Below the pieces are notes generated by a model that ran no database searches, was not told the DNA's origin, and was given only the letters and a program-made list of their open reading frames with translations. A DNA stretch of 64,000 nucleotides from Liolophura sinensis. Taxonomy: Eukaryota > Mollusca > Polyplacophora > Chitonida > Chitonidae. The translations under genes and the position numbers were made by a program. The stretch covers positions 32,659,385 through 32,723,384 of the forward strand of contig NC_088295.1 in assembly GCF_032854445.1 (NCBI RefSeq), given 5' to 3'. How positions within the stretch are numbered: the stretch's first letter is position 1; the number at the start of each line of letters is the position of its first letter. Positions 37,736-49,800 of this stretch are shown here, in pieces.

Positions 37736-38925
37736 ATGTTCGTTACTAGTGGTAACCAGAATATGAAACCAGAGACTCAAGCAAGAGACTGCAAAAAATC
37801 TACCAAAAACCGGCAAACATCCAGAAGTCAAGCCAGGGTTGACATTCTTGGAAACGCTCTCCTGTCAGAATTGAAGAAGGCCAATGAAGAAACAAATGAA
37901 AGAAGAGGGAAAGTGAATGTTTTGAAGTCAAGTGTTCATGGTAAAATCATAAAGAAGTACAGAAGCTCAAAAACTGGGTTTGGATGAAACAAAATTGGGA
38001 TAGTTCGGCAAAAGTGGGTCAACGTAACTGAACAAAACAGAAGTCGGATCCAGCAGAAATATAGACAGGAAGAACTGGCGTTTTTTTTTTTGAAGAGATG
38101 ACAGTCGTTCACAACTTGGGAAATCTGATGTGAATAAATCTAACAGACAGAAAACACAAACCCGAGATCTAACCGACTACCTATCAACTCATCACGCAAA
38201 ATTTCTTTCAGAAAACCCATCTTTCTAGATTTCAATGGCAATGTTTTGTAGAATGCGTCCGAAGCAAATTTTGTTAACAAGGTTTATACGGCGGAGAGTT
38301 GCCTGTGTACTTAAACACCAAAATATGGCCGTTGAACCCACAGCTATGAAGAAGGGGGATGTAAAGGTGTCCACAAATCCGGAAGCTTACATCGTCCGAT
38401 TGTGGCCGACTTTCTAAACGAGAAAAGTGAACTGGAACACAAAAGTTTCATTGTTGTCTTTGACGAAATTTCATATTCCACAGTGACTGTTCACGCTATA
38501 TTGAATGTGATAATACAAGAGGTGAAAGCGATTGAGCATCAGATACAAGCTGTGCATTACTAGACAGATGGTCCCACAAGCTGGTGCCAAAATAAATAGA
38601 TATTTTCTACAGTGACAAATCATGAAGAGATTAACGAGTAGAAAGCACAGTGCAGTTTGTTCCAGGTGGGTCATGGCAAGAGACCGTGTGATGGTTTTGG
38701 TGGCACTAATAAGACAATGGTTGACGAAGCCAACCGCTCTGAGAACGTTGTCATTCAGGATGTGATGATTTGTTTCAGATGGGCAACAAATTCCAACATG
38801 GTCCCTGATAAGTTTCTGTTTATATCAGGTTTGTATGCAGCTGTCAGACAGATTGACCGAAGGAAATGTGGTAGTGCTTCGAAGGACATTTAGGGTGCAT
38901 GCGGTGACTGGGTTAACAGACCAAT
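37736..38925 (+). pseudogene. Transposase-like relic of the 'GHGK-PCDG-GG' family
   Basis: Fragments in shifting frames follow one order: a basic N-terminal block (37736-37987, with SQARVDILGNALLSELKKAN); MRPKQILLTRFIRRRVACVL and KHQNMAVEP (38250-38340); then EHKSFIVVFDEISYSTV, HYxTDGPTSWCQNK, FQVGHGKRPCDGFGG (near 38665-38700); and finally VHAVTGL. I know this arrangement from a large family of uncharacterised invertebrate proteins that behave like transposon genes; the acidic residues in VVFDE and YxTDGP would be candidates for the catalytic core. Many stops interrupt it. I cannot name the superfamily with confidence. Confidence 0.45.
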
Positions 38926-38929
38926 AATA

Positions 38930-41380
38930 CCAGGTGGCAAATTACAAATCTGCAGATACCAATTTTCAATAACAACATGATCGCTTTCCAAACATATGTT
39001 GCCCACCAACACTTTAGAAAATGCGCCATCCCTCCCTATAAGTGAAGAATTTGCTGGAAATTGATAGTCATAATATTTTTCTGGATTCAAAATATACACA
39101 AAAAACACTTATGTTGTATTGACATAAACTTGTGTTCTTCCCAGCAGAAGTCTTGTCATACTTGAACGAGTATATCTTGTGATGAATTAAAACAAGGTCT
39201 TGTGATGAAAGAATTGAAGACATGATGTATAGAATGCTATACACAATACTTTGTTGCAAAATACACAAGTTTTTGTTGTGTTGCATAAATTATTCCTCAT
39301 TTTGGTTCAGAACAAATTTGTGATCTATTATTTTTGTAACACAAACATGTATACTTCACATGGCTCAATTTTAAGTTCACATTTATTTAACACGTGTTGG
39401 GGTAGGACATTTCTGTGATGAATGAAAACAACACCAGTTGTTGTGTTAGATTTCGTCACAACTCTTTTTTTGTGTATAAAGTCATACATAATAATACTAG
39501 AACATGGTTTCCTGATATATGTGTAGCGCTAGAACTGAATCAAAAGCACTAAACGTACAGAGTTGTACCTTGCATGCGGTAAACGATGCAGCCTGAGGTA
39601 GATGAAAAAAAAAAAAATGTTGTATAAAATTTTGGTTTTATTTAATCTGTGTTGTGGAAAAGAAATCGAAAAGAAAGATTAAAAAAAATTATTGAATTGT
39701 AACACAACTGACGAACTCACGCAGGCCTTATAAGCCTGTGCTGCCAAATATCATCAAGGATATATGTAAATGAACAATCCTCACGTTCATGTTGTCATGA
39801 ATTCCTAGACGTATATATACTAAAAAAATGTTTGGATTTTCACTATGTTTTTATAGTATTTATCCGGTTTCATAGACCTGTAATCTGTTGTATAGACTAC
39901 TCAGTCTCTAAACTATATATACTTTTACATGTCATGGAATATAGGTATATAAAGCGGTTTTCAGGGAAACGCGAAGAGGTTTTGTTAGAACGCTAAATAT
40001 AGACCACACTGCTCTATAGACGGTAACGCACACGCTGTTTTGTACGCTGTAAAACGTATATTAGCGTTTTAGCATTTTAAAACCTGAGTATACAAAATAT
40101 ACAGGGGCGTAGGCTGGTAGAAGGGGGTGAGGGGGTGCAGACGCACCCCCCAGCGAGGCCAAAAAGTTCCGCTCAAGTCGACGAAAAAAATATTTTATCC
40201 CATATTTCTTACCTAGATATCAACATTCATTCCACAGATATTTGCTGTAGCCTGTATAGACCAATATTTTAATTTCGTACCAATTTATTAAATAGTATAT
40301 AGGCCTATTTAGACATGTTCTGTTATGTGATCCATTCCACATTGTTCCCGGTGGAAGACGACATGTTTTACAGAATTACCTCTCTTGAATCGTACCGCGC
40401 TTGCAGCAGTAACCATTTCCGTCTGGTGGACATGACAGATGCCGCAAACAACAAATTACACTGTAATTTTACAGTGAAAAGTGATGGCAGTTTTGTGACC
40501 AGTATTTTCACTTTAGATTTACAAAATGTGCTGTTTAATAGTTACACCCAAAATAGTAGTATATTTCCATATATACCATTGTAAATAATCAGTTAGCTCA
40601 ATGCAAATTAACAAAATGTACATATCTACCAAGAAAACCAGTGTACATTTGGAGCAAAGTGCGCTGTAAACCGCTACAGTTTCACAGACAATGCTGTAAA
40701 TACACATCGACTAGATATACCATGGTATATTAGCAATAATTTCACATTATATCCACAGCCGTTGCATTCATATTACTGGGTCTACATGTATAGGCAACAT
40801 AGTTTCAGCATATAGCCCAAGCCGCTACAGGTGTATATAGTGGCTGTCTTTTATTAATATACTCAGACACTGGCCCACGAAATCTAGCTATACAGGCGCA
40901 TATGATATAAACCTCCTGCCCTGCCAAACAGCCTCAAACACTTTATTATCTACTGTAACGTACAAAAATTGGTTAAAACCGTATAACAGTGTCTAAAAAA
41001 GGCCATGGGTTCATGATTTCCGATAGGCCTGTATTGCCGGTGGTTTATGGCATGGCGTTTTCTGGTATAAGCCTATTCTCATGATGTGCAAGAGACTCAC
41101 TAAAAGAAATACGCGTTCGATATAACAATATCATCACGCACGACTATGCGTAATAGAGATAAAGTGAACAAGCAGTTTTAAGTAAATGGTCTCCCCTACC
41201 ATGCGTAACGCTCAAATTACTTTAGAGTTGTCGTCCAGGGTCTAACACCTACTGGTGTAATATGGAAACATCTATGGGGCGGACGTCTTACGATCAAAGT
41301 AACCATCTCCCCCACACTGAAGCTAACGGCATGTCATATAATACTTCCCAAAAGATATAGCTACCAGATCAGCTTAATCA
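38930..41380. other. No gene recognised
   Basis: AT-rich unique sequence. A Cys-containing frame at 40315-40584 (plus) has no recognisable domain. Confidence 0.45.
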
Positions 41381-41399
41381 GTTTACGGGAGTGAATCAG

Positions 41400-42065
41400 C
41401 TAGTTTACTCTCGTTATTCAACATATGGTTGCCAATGGTGACGGTATTTCTGAAAGGATTCGTGTCAAGCCGGAATCCCGATCAACTCGGCAAACTAAAC
41501 GAGGGAAAAGCAACAGGCTAAGATGGCATATAGACTATAATTTTATATCAATCAGTGGAAGCTTGCAAAACATACCCATTTTTAGAAAGGTAACCAGCAA
41601 TGATCGATCTTTGTAACTAAAGACGAATAACAATATTGCACCTGCTTTCAAAAGTACTCGAGAAGCATGTTCAAAACAACTTCAGTGAGCATGTCGATTA
41701 TAATAGTCTCATTGACGGAAATAGACTTGCCAGACTGGTTTAACATCATTGATTGACTCTTACTTTTCATATCGATTGTTGTGAACTTACTGACTCAGGA
41801 TGTACTAACCTGTAGAAGGCATTCGACATGATAAACACCAAGTTATATTGGGCAGGAATGTGTTATGTTGGAAAAGCTTAAAGTTTATGGAGTTCATAAA
41901 AGTGTAACCAAATTCTTTTCATTCTTGTCTGCTTTCTAGAAAGCAAGTAACGAGTTAGCTTTAACGTATTTCTTTTGAAGCTGATTGTAGTGCTGGTGTC
42001 CGTCAAGGTTCTATACTTTGGCCACTTCTGTTTTTATTATGTATACTTTTACAGACGTGGTGTAC
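41400..42065 (+). pseudogene. Non-LTR retrotransposon reverse transcriptase relic
   Basis: Degenerate RT palm in several frames: RITILHLLSKVLEKHVQNNF with SEHVDYNSLI (fingers), a KAFDMI remnant of the motif-A region, and DCSAGVRQGSILWPLLFLL (the conserved 'GVxQGS..GPLLF' block) near 41985-42035. Stops and indels are frequent, and it lacks the YxDD box. This looks like a CR1/Jockey-type RT; its relation to the RNase H fragments elsewhere is unknown. Confidence 0.55.
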
Positions 42066-42723
42066 TATGGACCTGTAGTTAGACAATAAAACGCTCGGTA
42101 CGGCTGCAGGGAAAATGTAGAAAAAAGAGAACAGAATTTATAGAGTTATACCATAAACACGTGTTGTAAAAGCAGTGACAAAAATAACTATGCTAGTACA
42201 CACCAACCAAAAACCAGTGCACCTTAGTCGCAAATGTAAGCGTCAAGTCCGACATTCATATATACCATTCGTAGTCCGTAAAGGGCGTTCCAAGTCGATA
42301 ATCGCAAGATCCATTTCCAAAACAACGTTTAACACTAACTCCCAAAGACAAAGGTATGTAAGAAATTATACAAATAAGAAACAAAGCCGGTAACACACAA
42401 GGGGGAAGCGGTCATCAGTGATGCCGGGCAGACAATGAATATTCCAGGTATGAATTCTATATCAAAGTTCAAATTCGTAGTCCGTGAATGAGTTCCATGT
42501 CAAATAATAATTAAACAAGTATCTCAGTCGCGCTTTAATTGCAACTGTTCATAAAGGCATCATGCTGATGTAATGAGCATGGCTACCTTTACGGCCCCTA
42601 GCCCCAGGTTAAGCGGTATTAGATACAGTTTGAAAATGACGAGCGTTACAGACCCTAACCGATCAGATTGTGATTCAAAAGTAATGGACGATTACGTCTT
42701 TCCCGTTAATATGTAAAGATCTC

Positions 42724-42870
42724 ATGCTACAAGAGGCGCCATCTATGATGTTACACATGACATACAAGATAGACGGTTACACTGGGCAACCAGCGCCATC
42801 TATGTTGTTAAATACCATGTACGTGGTAGGGATAACAGCGCCGTCTATGTGGTTGATCACAATACAGATC
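42724..42870 (+). repeat. Short tandem repeat, three copies around 'cgccatctatg'
   Basis: The motif 'agcgccatctatgttgtta' and variants recur three times at intervals of about 55-65 bp (near 42736, 42792, 42838). Confidence 0.45.
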
Positions 42871-42920
42871 ACCAGAGGTTCTCAACGCTCTGTCCATACC
42901 TGCCAACGACTATGTTATAC

Positions 42921-43514
42921 TCAATTGTAAAATTTGAGAAACTTAGAATGAAGGCGTTTGATGGAGTATCCTTGACAAACTAGTTTTTGAACTAGCAACT
43001 TGTGACGCGGATTAAAGTCATCACAATTAACGCAAGATCTGGCAAATGCTACAACGCGAGATATGTATACGCCATATGCAGGACCCTTTGGTATATTGCT
43101 ATCTAAATAAGGATAATTTACAATATCAAAATTGAAATCATCCCTTTTGTCGTAAAGGCGGCGTGAAAGGAGACCTTGTTCGTCTTTGTACAGATATAGA
43201 TCCAAATAAGATGTACCATCAGGACTATCTGTTGTCTCCTTTAAATCCAACGAAGGCGGATAGATTTCCTTCACCGCTTCAGCAATATGGGGATTATTTA
43301 ACGCCAGTAGATCATCAATATACCGCTTGGTAAATGAACAGGATCGACCTTTGAAGACATTACTTTTAAGTAATTTCTGCATATAGTCGTATTCATATGA
43401 AAACAGGTATAGGTCTGCCAAAAGAGGCGCACAATTGGTACCCACTGGAATACCTATGCACTGTTGGTAAATGGTATCAAGACCACTCGTTGCACTTGAA
43501 GGAAACCTAACCAA
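42921..43514 (-). CDS. Reverse transcriptase fragment, probably Penelope-like element
   Basis: An uninterrupted frame of almost 200 codons with clear RT motifs: GIPVGTNCAPLLADLYLFS, then KRYIDDLLALNN holding the catalytic YIDD box, then SYLDLYLYKDEQG, LYDKRDDFNFDIVNYPYLDS, and a thumb region GVYISRVVAFARSC. This block order occurs in RTs of the Penelope-like type and relatives in many marine invertebrates. Motif A lies upstream and is not recognisable, and no GIY-YIG endonuclease is visible downstream, so the copy is truncated at both ends. The intact frame suggests relatively recent insertion. Confidence 0.6.
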   Translation of the reverse strand: MVRFPSSATSGLDTIYQQCIGIPVGTNCAPLLADLYLFSYEYDYMQKLLKSNVFKGRSCSFTKRYIDDLLALNNPHIAEAVKEIYPPSLDLKETTDSPDGTSYLDLYLYKDEQGLLSRRLYDKRDDFNFDIVNYPYLDSNIPKGPAYGVYISRVVAFARSCVNCDDFNPRHKLLVQKLVCQGYSIKRLHSKFLKFYN

Positions 43515-44372
43515 AAGTGTGGTAAATGAAAAGTATGTAGTCAGGTTTACAACTGCAGAACGATTTACAATACCAATCTAGACAGCATCGTCAAGAAGGT
43601 TAAAAGGAAAATGCATCATCTATGCCGCTTAGAGTCTTTCATACCATGCTTTCCTGGACAATCCTTTAATAGCTTTATCCTTCTACATTTAAACCATTGT
43701 CAAACGTTATGTGGAAAGCGCAAGTCTGCGTTGAGTTTGGGGAAACAGTTTATCGACAGTAGTGTATCGATATTCAGACGTGTCTAATATACTAGATATG
43801 TGGACCTTTTAATGTTTAAACATAAGGTGGTATGAACTACGTACTAGATGTGATACACCGGATTTAACATACGCGTGTCTTTCCGACATCCACACCGTTG
43901 ACTGCCTGTAGTTCTACTTCCAGGTGACTAGCTTCATTTTATATTATTTATATGATGATTTTATTAATGAAACTGTTTTTTGGGAACTGTGGAAATTGTT
44001 TTACCGGCTGACGGTTTGATGTGTGATTTGGATACTTTGCTTGCTATAGAAGCATTCTTGCCGGATAGTTAACGTGTGGCCAGAGTTTCTGTTAGACAAA
44101 ATATTGGCGATTCAATATATATTGCCGGTGCCACATAGAATGTATTCAGACTTGAAAAGAAATAGTCTGATCGCTTATGGTTCCTTCAAGCCTAAATGGG
44201 CAATCACAGTTGCTCCCTATTACGACAAAGTTTGCAGTTTCCCTCAACGTGTAACCGATTGTCAACCTTGACAAAGGGAAACATCTCAACCAGTGTAGAC
44301 TTTCTGACACCTCATCAGATGACCATACAGTAGCTCGCTGGTAGATTGGGGCGCATTCCTTTATCATATCAG

Positions 44373-44590
44373 AGGGCCTCCGTGCCTCAGGCGCGGTCGC
44401 CGTGAGTTCAAGTCCAGCTCATGCTGGCTACCTCTCCGGCCGTAAATGGGAAGGTCTGAAGCAACCTTCGGATGGTCGTGGGTTTCCCCGAACTCTGCCC
44501 GGTTTCCTCCAACCATAATGCTGGCCGCCGTCATATAAGAAAATATTCTTGAGTACGGGCGTAAAACACCATTCAAATAAATAAATCAAT
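44373..44590 (+). mobile_element. tRNA-derived SINE, family 1, with both ends
   Basis: Forward copy: head 'gggcctccgtgcctcaggcg' and B box 'gtgagttcaagtcc', body 'ggtcgtgggtttccccgaac' and 'ccataatgctggccgccgtc', tail 'caaataaataaatc'. The head seems to have lost part of the A-box to B-box spacer. Confidence 0.82.
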
Positions 44591-44599
44591 TTATCATAA

Positions 44600-46791
44600 C
44601 AGGAATTGGTCCAATTTCGTGTGAATAGGCGTATCTCTGTTTGCGACACGAGCAGCTTGTTTTAAAAGACTGCAAAAACCTCTCCACTTAAGGGGTAATT
44701 TGATGTAATCTAAATCCACGCGATTTGTCTCCCTTATTACGAGAATAGCGGAGGTCAGTGTTTGTAGTACCTGGTCCCGACATCGCCCATAGCCAAATGC
44801 ACAAGTGGGGCGGTTCCAAATCCGAGGCTTTTAATAATTGGATAAGCCTTTGTGGCTTCTGTGAATCCTGTTTAATTCCCATATGTGGACAAACACTCAC
44901 CAAATCCAGTTTTGTGAACGTCTATCCAGAGGCAGAATAGGAGGCACTACTTGGCCCGGTCACGGATGACTGACCCACCGATGTGCTTCTATGTACATCA
45001 TTTTCCCCTATACTTATACATCCTAACAAGCTGGTCACCAAAAACGTTTCTAAATTGCTTATAAAATGATCTATGAGCACGTTTTATTGACAGCCGTAGG
45101 GCCTATAAGACTTGGTTAGGTTGTTACAGTGATCTGAAAAGGCCGTGCTTTTAATATGATTTTGCGTAATTTGTAATAATTTCCGATCGATTGATAAATA
45201 TAAATTTTCGTGTGGACGTAGACAACATACTGTATCAACTTATTGACTGCTGAAGTGAATTGGAGGTCGGAAGCATATTTTTACAGAAATTCAGCATTAA
45301 AAATCTATTAGACCCTCAGGCATTAACTGAGAAAAACAGTTATGTGCAGGGTGAATTTGTGTATCCTCATACTGAATTTAAAATCAGCTGGATCTGTACA
45401 TCAGTTTTGCATAATTAATGATTAGGCCTACCTGGATTCTGGCCTGTGGGTCAGGTGTTCCGCAAGCTCATAAACTTGAAAACTAATTATAGGAAAATCA
45501 TGAGTCACAGGTTAAATTTTTGTATGCATATGACCATCTGACAAGTGCGACTTTCTAGATCCGTTGGTCACGATTCTATAACTTGCTCATGTATGTATCT
45601 AGGACATTAATCCCATGCAGGGAAAATCATGAATCTGAAAAGCTGCATCGAATATGTGACACAATTACTTCGGGTCGGTGCACATATTTTCGTCTATCAG
45701 ACATAAAATGTTAAATGATATCCTCGGCATACACTTTAGTACAGAGGTATATGCTGTATGATTATCAAAAGCAGGGCGGAGGAGCATCTCACTTTTGTTT
45801 TTACTATAACTCATCCTTTTTTTAGCCAAATGTAATGAACGACACAGCAATCTCACTTGAATAGCATGTTTGCGTTGATCTATTGCATACAAGTTCAGTC
45901 TGGTGCAAGGTAACTGGAATTTGTCTTAAATAGATATTATAAGGCAGGATATAAATTCGTTCATGCGTGAGCGCTTTTAAACTGTTACACACACAGCAAC
46001 AGAAAAGGGAAGCATCTTAATAAAAGATTTACCTACTTTTAATTCATAAATGAAGAACTGAATAGAAATATGAAGAATTACATTTAAAGAAATACTTTCT
46101 CTGCTTATTGTTTTCATGTAATTTACACTTCTTCAGAATTCCAGGATTTAGCGTGTTTGTTTGGTAAAGTGGTAAACTATAAGGGGTATACAAGTATACA
46201 AGTTTATACAAGTTATTTGATGCAGAAAAATGCAGTAGTAAAAAGTTTCTCAAATGACATATTTAATACTATGTGTAGAACAAATAAGTGATAACTTATT
46301 AACGCTCAACTGTGTTTCGCTTAGGCAAATGTATCACAATCACTACATGCCAATACAAATGAAATAGTCAGTGATACTGATGATTTAGTTATATACATAG
46401 ATAAACCTAAAGTCTATGGCACCTGTAGCTAAGGCGACAAGATACTTGTTACACCCTGCATACGCAAAAAGGACATTTGTTTGACATTTTATCTTATTCC
46501 CCAAAATATTTGATAAAATTCAACTTTTGATTATAAGTTATGTGCCCTTCGGTAGCCCAGAAGACGTCAAATCTTTGGGCCAAGCCCATTTTAACCTATG
46601 GATAACATTGATACAGTGACTATAAATAGTTAAATTTCATTACAAATAACTCCCAAAATTTCACAAACGTATAAAACTTTACAAAATATAATATTGACAC
46701 TTGTTGTTTTTTACACTCACATTCTCAATTTATGGCATTGCCCATAAGGGGTAAACCGAATACCTCAGGACAACATTTTAATATTCATTCC
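44600..46791. other. No gene recognised; region 3' of the receptor pseudokinase
   Basis: AT-rich unique sequence following the receptor stop codon. An ATTAAA-like hexamer lies just downstream of the stop on the minus strand (near 46777-46782) but is too close to be convincing as the only poly-A signal. Confidence 0.4.
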
Positions 46792-46866
46792 TTAGTAGCT
46801 GCTGTCTGCCCCCGCTTCTTCAAAGGTGAAGTCAAGACTTTCGTATATTCCAATGTTCATGTATTG
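46792..46866 (-). CDS. Receptor last exon: C-terminal tail with phosphotyrosine motifs
   Basis: 75 bp including the TAA. It reads QYMNIGIYESLDFTFEEAGA-DSSY. YMNI fits the Grb2 SH2 consensus pYxN, and IYESL is another plausible SH2 site. Tail exons following 'HVQ' with this size are common in receptor kinases. Confidence 0.82.
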   Translation of the reverse strand, partial: QYMNIGIYESLDFTFEEAGADSSY

Positions 46867-49800
46867 CTGAAACGTAAGAACAAGGATAGAATGGGTAAAT
46901 GACTGATGTGACTGATATACTTTCAGTCATTTTAGAAAAGTGGTATCCACTAAAGGCATGTTGTAACAGTGAAATAATACTTTTTCAACATATGTTTGAT
47001 AGCCGCCATTGTGTGAGTGAAAAATTATTCATCATGGCGTTATGCAACAATCCAATAAACAAATAAATATTTTTGATAAATGAAAATACTTGTGGAAACT
47101 TAATTCATCTTCTTGGCAACGATAATTTTAGAGTTAACCTGTTAACTTTAACAGAAAGTCTGATATCTGAGAGATGCTAGAATGTATTCTGTTGTCACAG
47201 CAAATTATTCTGTTAAAAAAAAATACAAATATTCCACTGATTCAGCACAACCATTTTATTAGGCTAACATCATATTATGGTAAATATGACACAATATTGT
47301 AATAACAGAATACATTCTAGCATCATTCAGACGGCAGACTTTCTGTTAAATTTAACAGATGAATTGTTTTGACTTATATGGACTATGAAAGTTCTGTCTC
47401 ATACTAATTTTGGATAGTGTGTTAAATTATTTGTATGACATTTCGCACAGGTTATCAGCACAATAGTTACTCCAAGAGAAGAAGAACAGCCCATATCTAG
47501 ACAGAAAGTTCCACGAAATAGATCTTTAGTTTCCAAACTAACCCCACTCAGTAATTTGGAACTTTTGGGGACAACACATCAAAGCGCTTGTGACATTCAG
47601 TATTCCCACTGTTGGGCCTTTTCATAATATTTATACTGACAAGACGTCAAGGGATCAGACCAGGGGAAAACATATTGTTCCCCCCTGTACAGGTGTATAA
47701 GAGGACTAATGTAAGATTCTCCACTAAAAACGTAAACGTGTACCTGTACGTGTGTTGTCATATCGGCCAGTCTGCATGACAAATCCTGAAAGGTAGGTCG
47801 TTCTGCAGGGTCGTCTTTCCAACACTCTAACATTACAGTGTATCTGTGAGGGTAACAGAATGACCATGTTATCAGCAAATCTATAAACTTGAAAGATAAC
47901 TAAAATATTCATGAACAATGGGTTATGAAAATATAAAGTAAATGAACAAGCACTCTGGAAGTCTATATTGCTTTTAGCATTAGCGGTTTGATCCCTCAGA
48001 ATAATGGCTATGTTATAGTCTACAACGGAAACGGCCATCATTTTGTCCAAATTAGGCGACAATGTCCGAATCCCGAATTTGAACTGTAGCTTGTAATGAT
48101 ACCGTCGTGCACCAAGTATTATTGATCCTGTGCGATGGACCGTTTTGGAAAAATATACCAGCAGATGTTTTGTAGCTTACGGACAGATGGGGTCCCCAAT
48201 GGCACCGGTAGGAGGTAAGTACAGACTTAAATAGGACCACGGGAACAGCGATAAGCACTTATATCAACAAATTCAATCACGGCAATATTTAAGCAAATAT
48301 AACGCTTACAATGGAATCTGGCAGGATTTAGGGCAGGCCAGACGACAGTTTTGGATGAGAAGGTGGCGTATCTCCTTGGACTTCATCTTCCCATAAGGTG
48401 TCGCTCCGTAAGTCATGATTTCCCACATCAATACACCAAATGACCACCTGTGGAAGACAATAACCTACGCCTTGATATATTCCAGATGGTCAGTCAGTCT
48501 GAAAGGTGATACTATGAGATAAAGCCTAAAAAGGACAGTTTGGAAATCAAGGTACAAACTATATACACATCACAGGCTACTATATTGTGTATATAGTTTG
48601 TACGTTGAGTGAGTGAGTGAGTGAGTGAAAGTTTTAACGTCGCTTTCAACAATATTTCAGTTTTATCGCGACAATAAAACGTCAAATAGTCGATCTACTA
48701 CGGATATTTCATTTACTATTCAGTCAAAAAGGACACCAGAAGTCACATAACAAACACAGACGGTAGTTTAAAATTACAGCTTTCCTGCCATACCAATGGC
48801 AGAGAGAAAGTCAAAAATAGTATCACTTTCTACAGAATTGAAAAGTTCTGAAAGAGAGCTCACGTGATAAAAGGAATCTCGTACAGGAGCAAAGTCGCCA
48901 CAGTCAAGCAATATGTGCTTGACTGTGAACCGTTGATCACAAGCAAAGCAATGAGGAGCATCTTCTCCTTTTAACAAATACCCATGCGTAGCACGTGTGT
49001 GACCGATACGACACCTCCTCAAAATGCAAGAGCGGAGACGATGCCGTGAAAGGGAAGGCGCTGGACCAACAAACTGACGAATATCATGCAGTTTGTTGGT
49101 TGTCTGGCCATCCCATTGAGCCTGAAACAAGCGCTTGATATAGGAGCAAATAAGTGAACGCAAGTCCGAATATGGAACGTCAGTTTGGGTAGTAACGGAA
49201 TGCAAAGCCGCCTTCGCGGCTTCATCTGCAGCAGTATTCCCAGGGATACCCATATGCCCGGGCAACAAAAGACAATGATAAAATCTTCATTAAGTCGTTT
49301 AAACATCTCCCTGATAGACAGAATGTCTGGATGTACAGGCGAACTAGCCCGAATTGCCTGGAGGCAGGAAAGGGAGTCAGAGCAGATGAGAAATCTGCTA
49401 CCTCCTAGCTCTGGAATGGACCGAAGTGCGCACAAAATTGCCTTGGCTTCCGCAGTAAATACAGAACAGGAATTTGGAAACCGAGTTGAAACGGTTCTGG
49501 GTCCAAGGACAGCGGCAGAAGCCACGCCATCATCATTCTTGGAACCATCAGTGAATATGCGGTGATAAAATGGATACTTTGAACACATATTACTAAACTC
49601 CTGCTGGTATACTAAAGGGTTGGTGGAACATTTCTTCAGGGAGGAGAGCGAGGTATCAACCTGAGGCTCAGCACATAACCACGGTGGATCTTCCTGGATG
49701 AGTTTGTACGTTGATTTTCAATATCCCATTTCAGAGAGTTGTTTGGAGTTAAACGTGAAAATCCACAGTACCATTCAGACAAAGTAACCGCTTTTAGGGA

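Noticed and set aside
49185-49565. 126-codon plus-strand frame
   Set aside because: It is antisense to the RNase H coding sequence of the inverted LINE.
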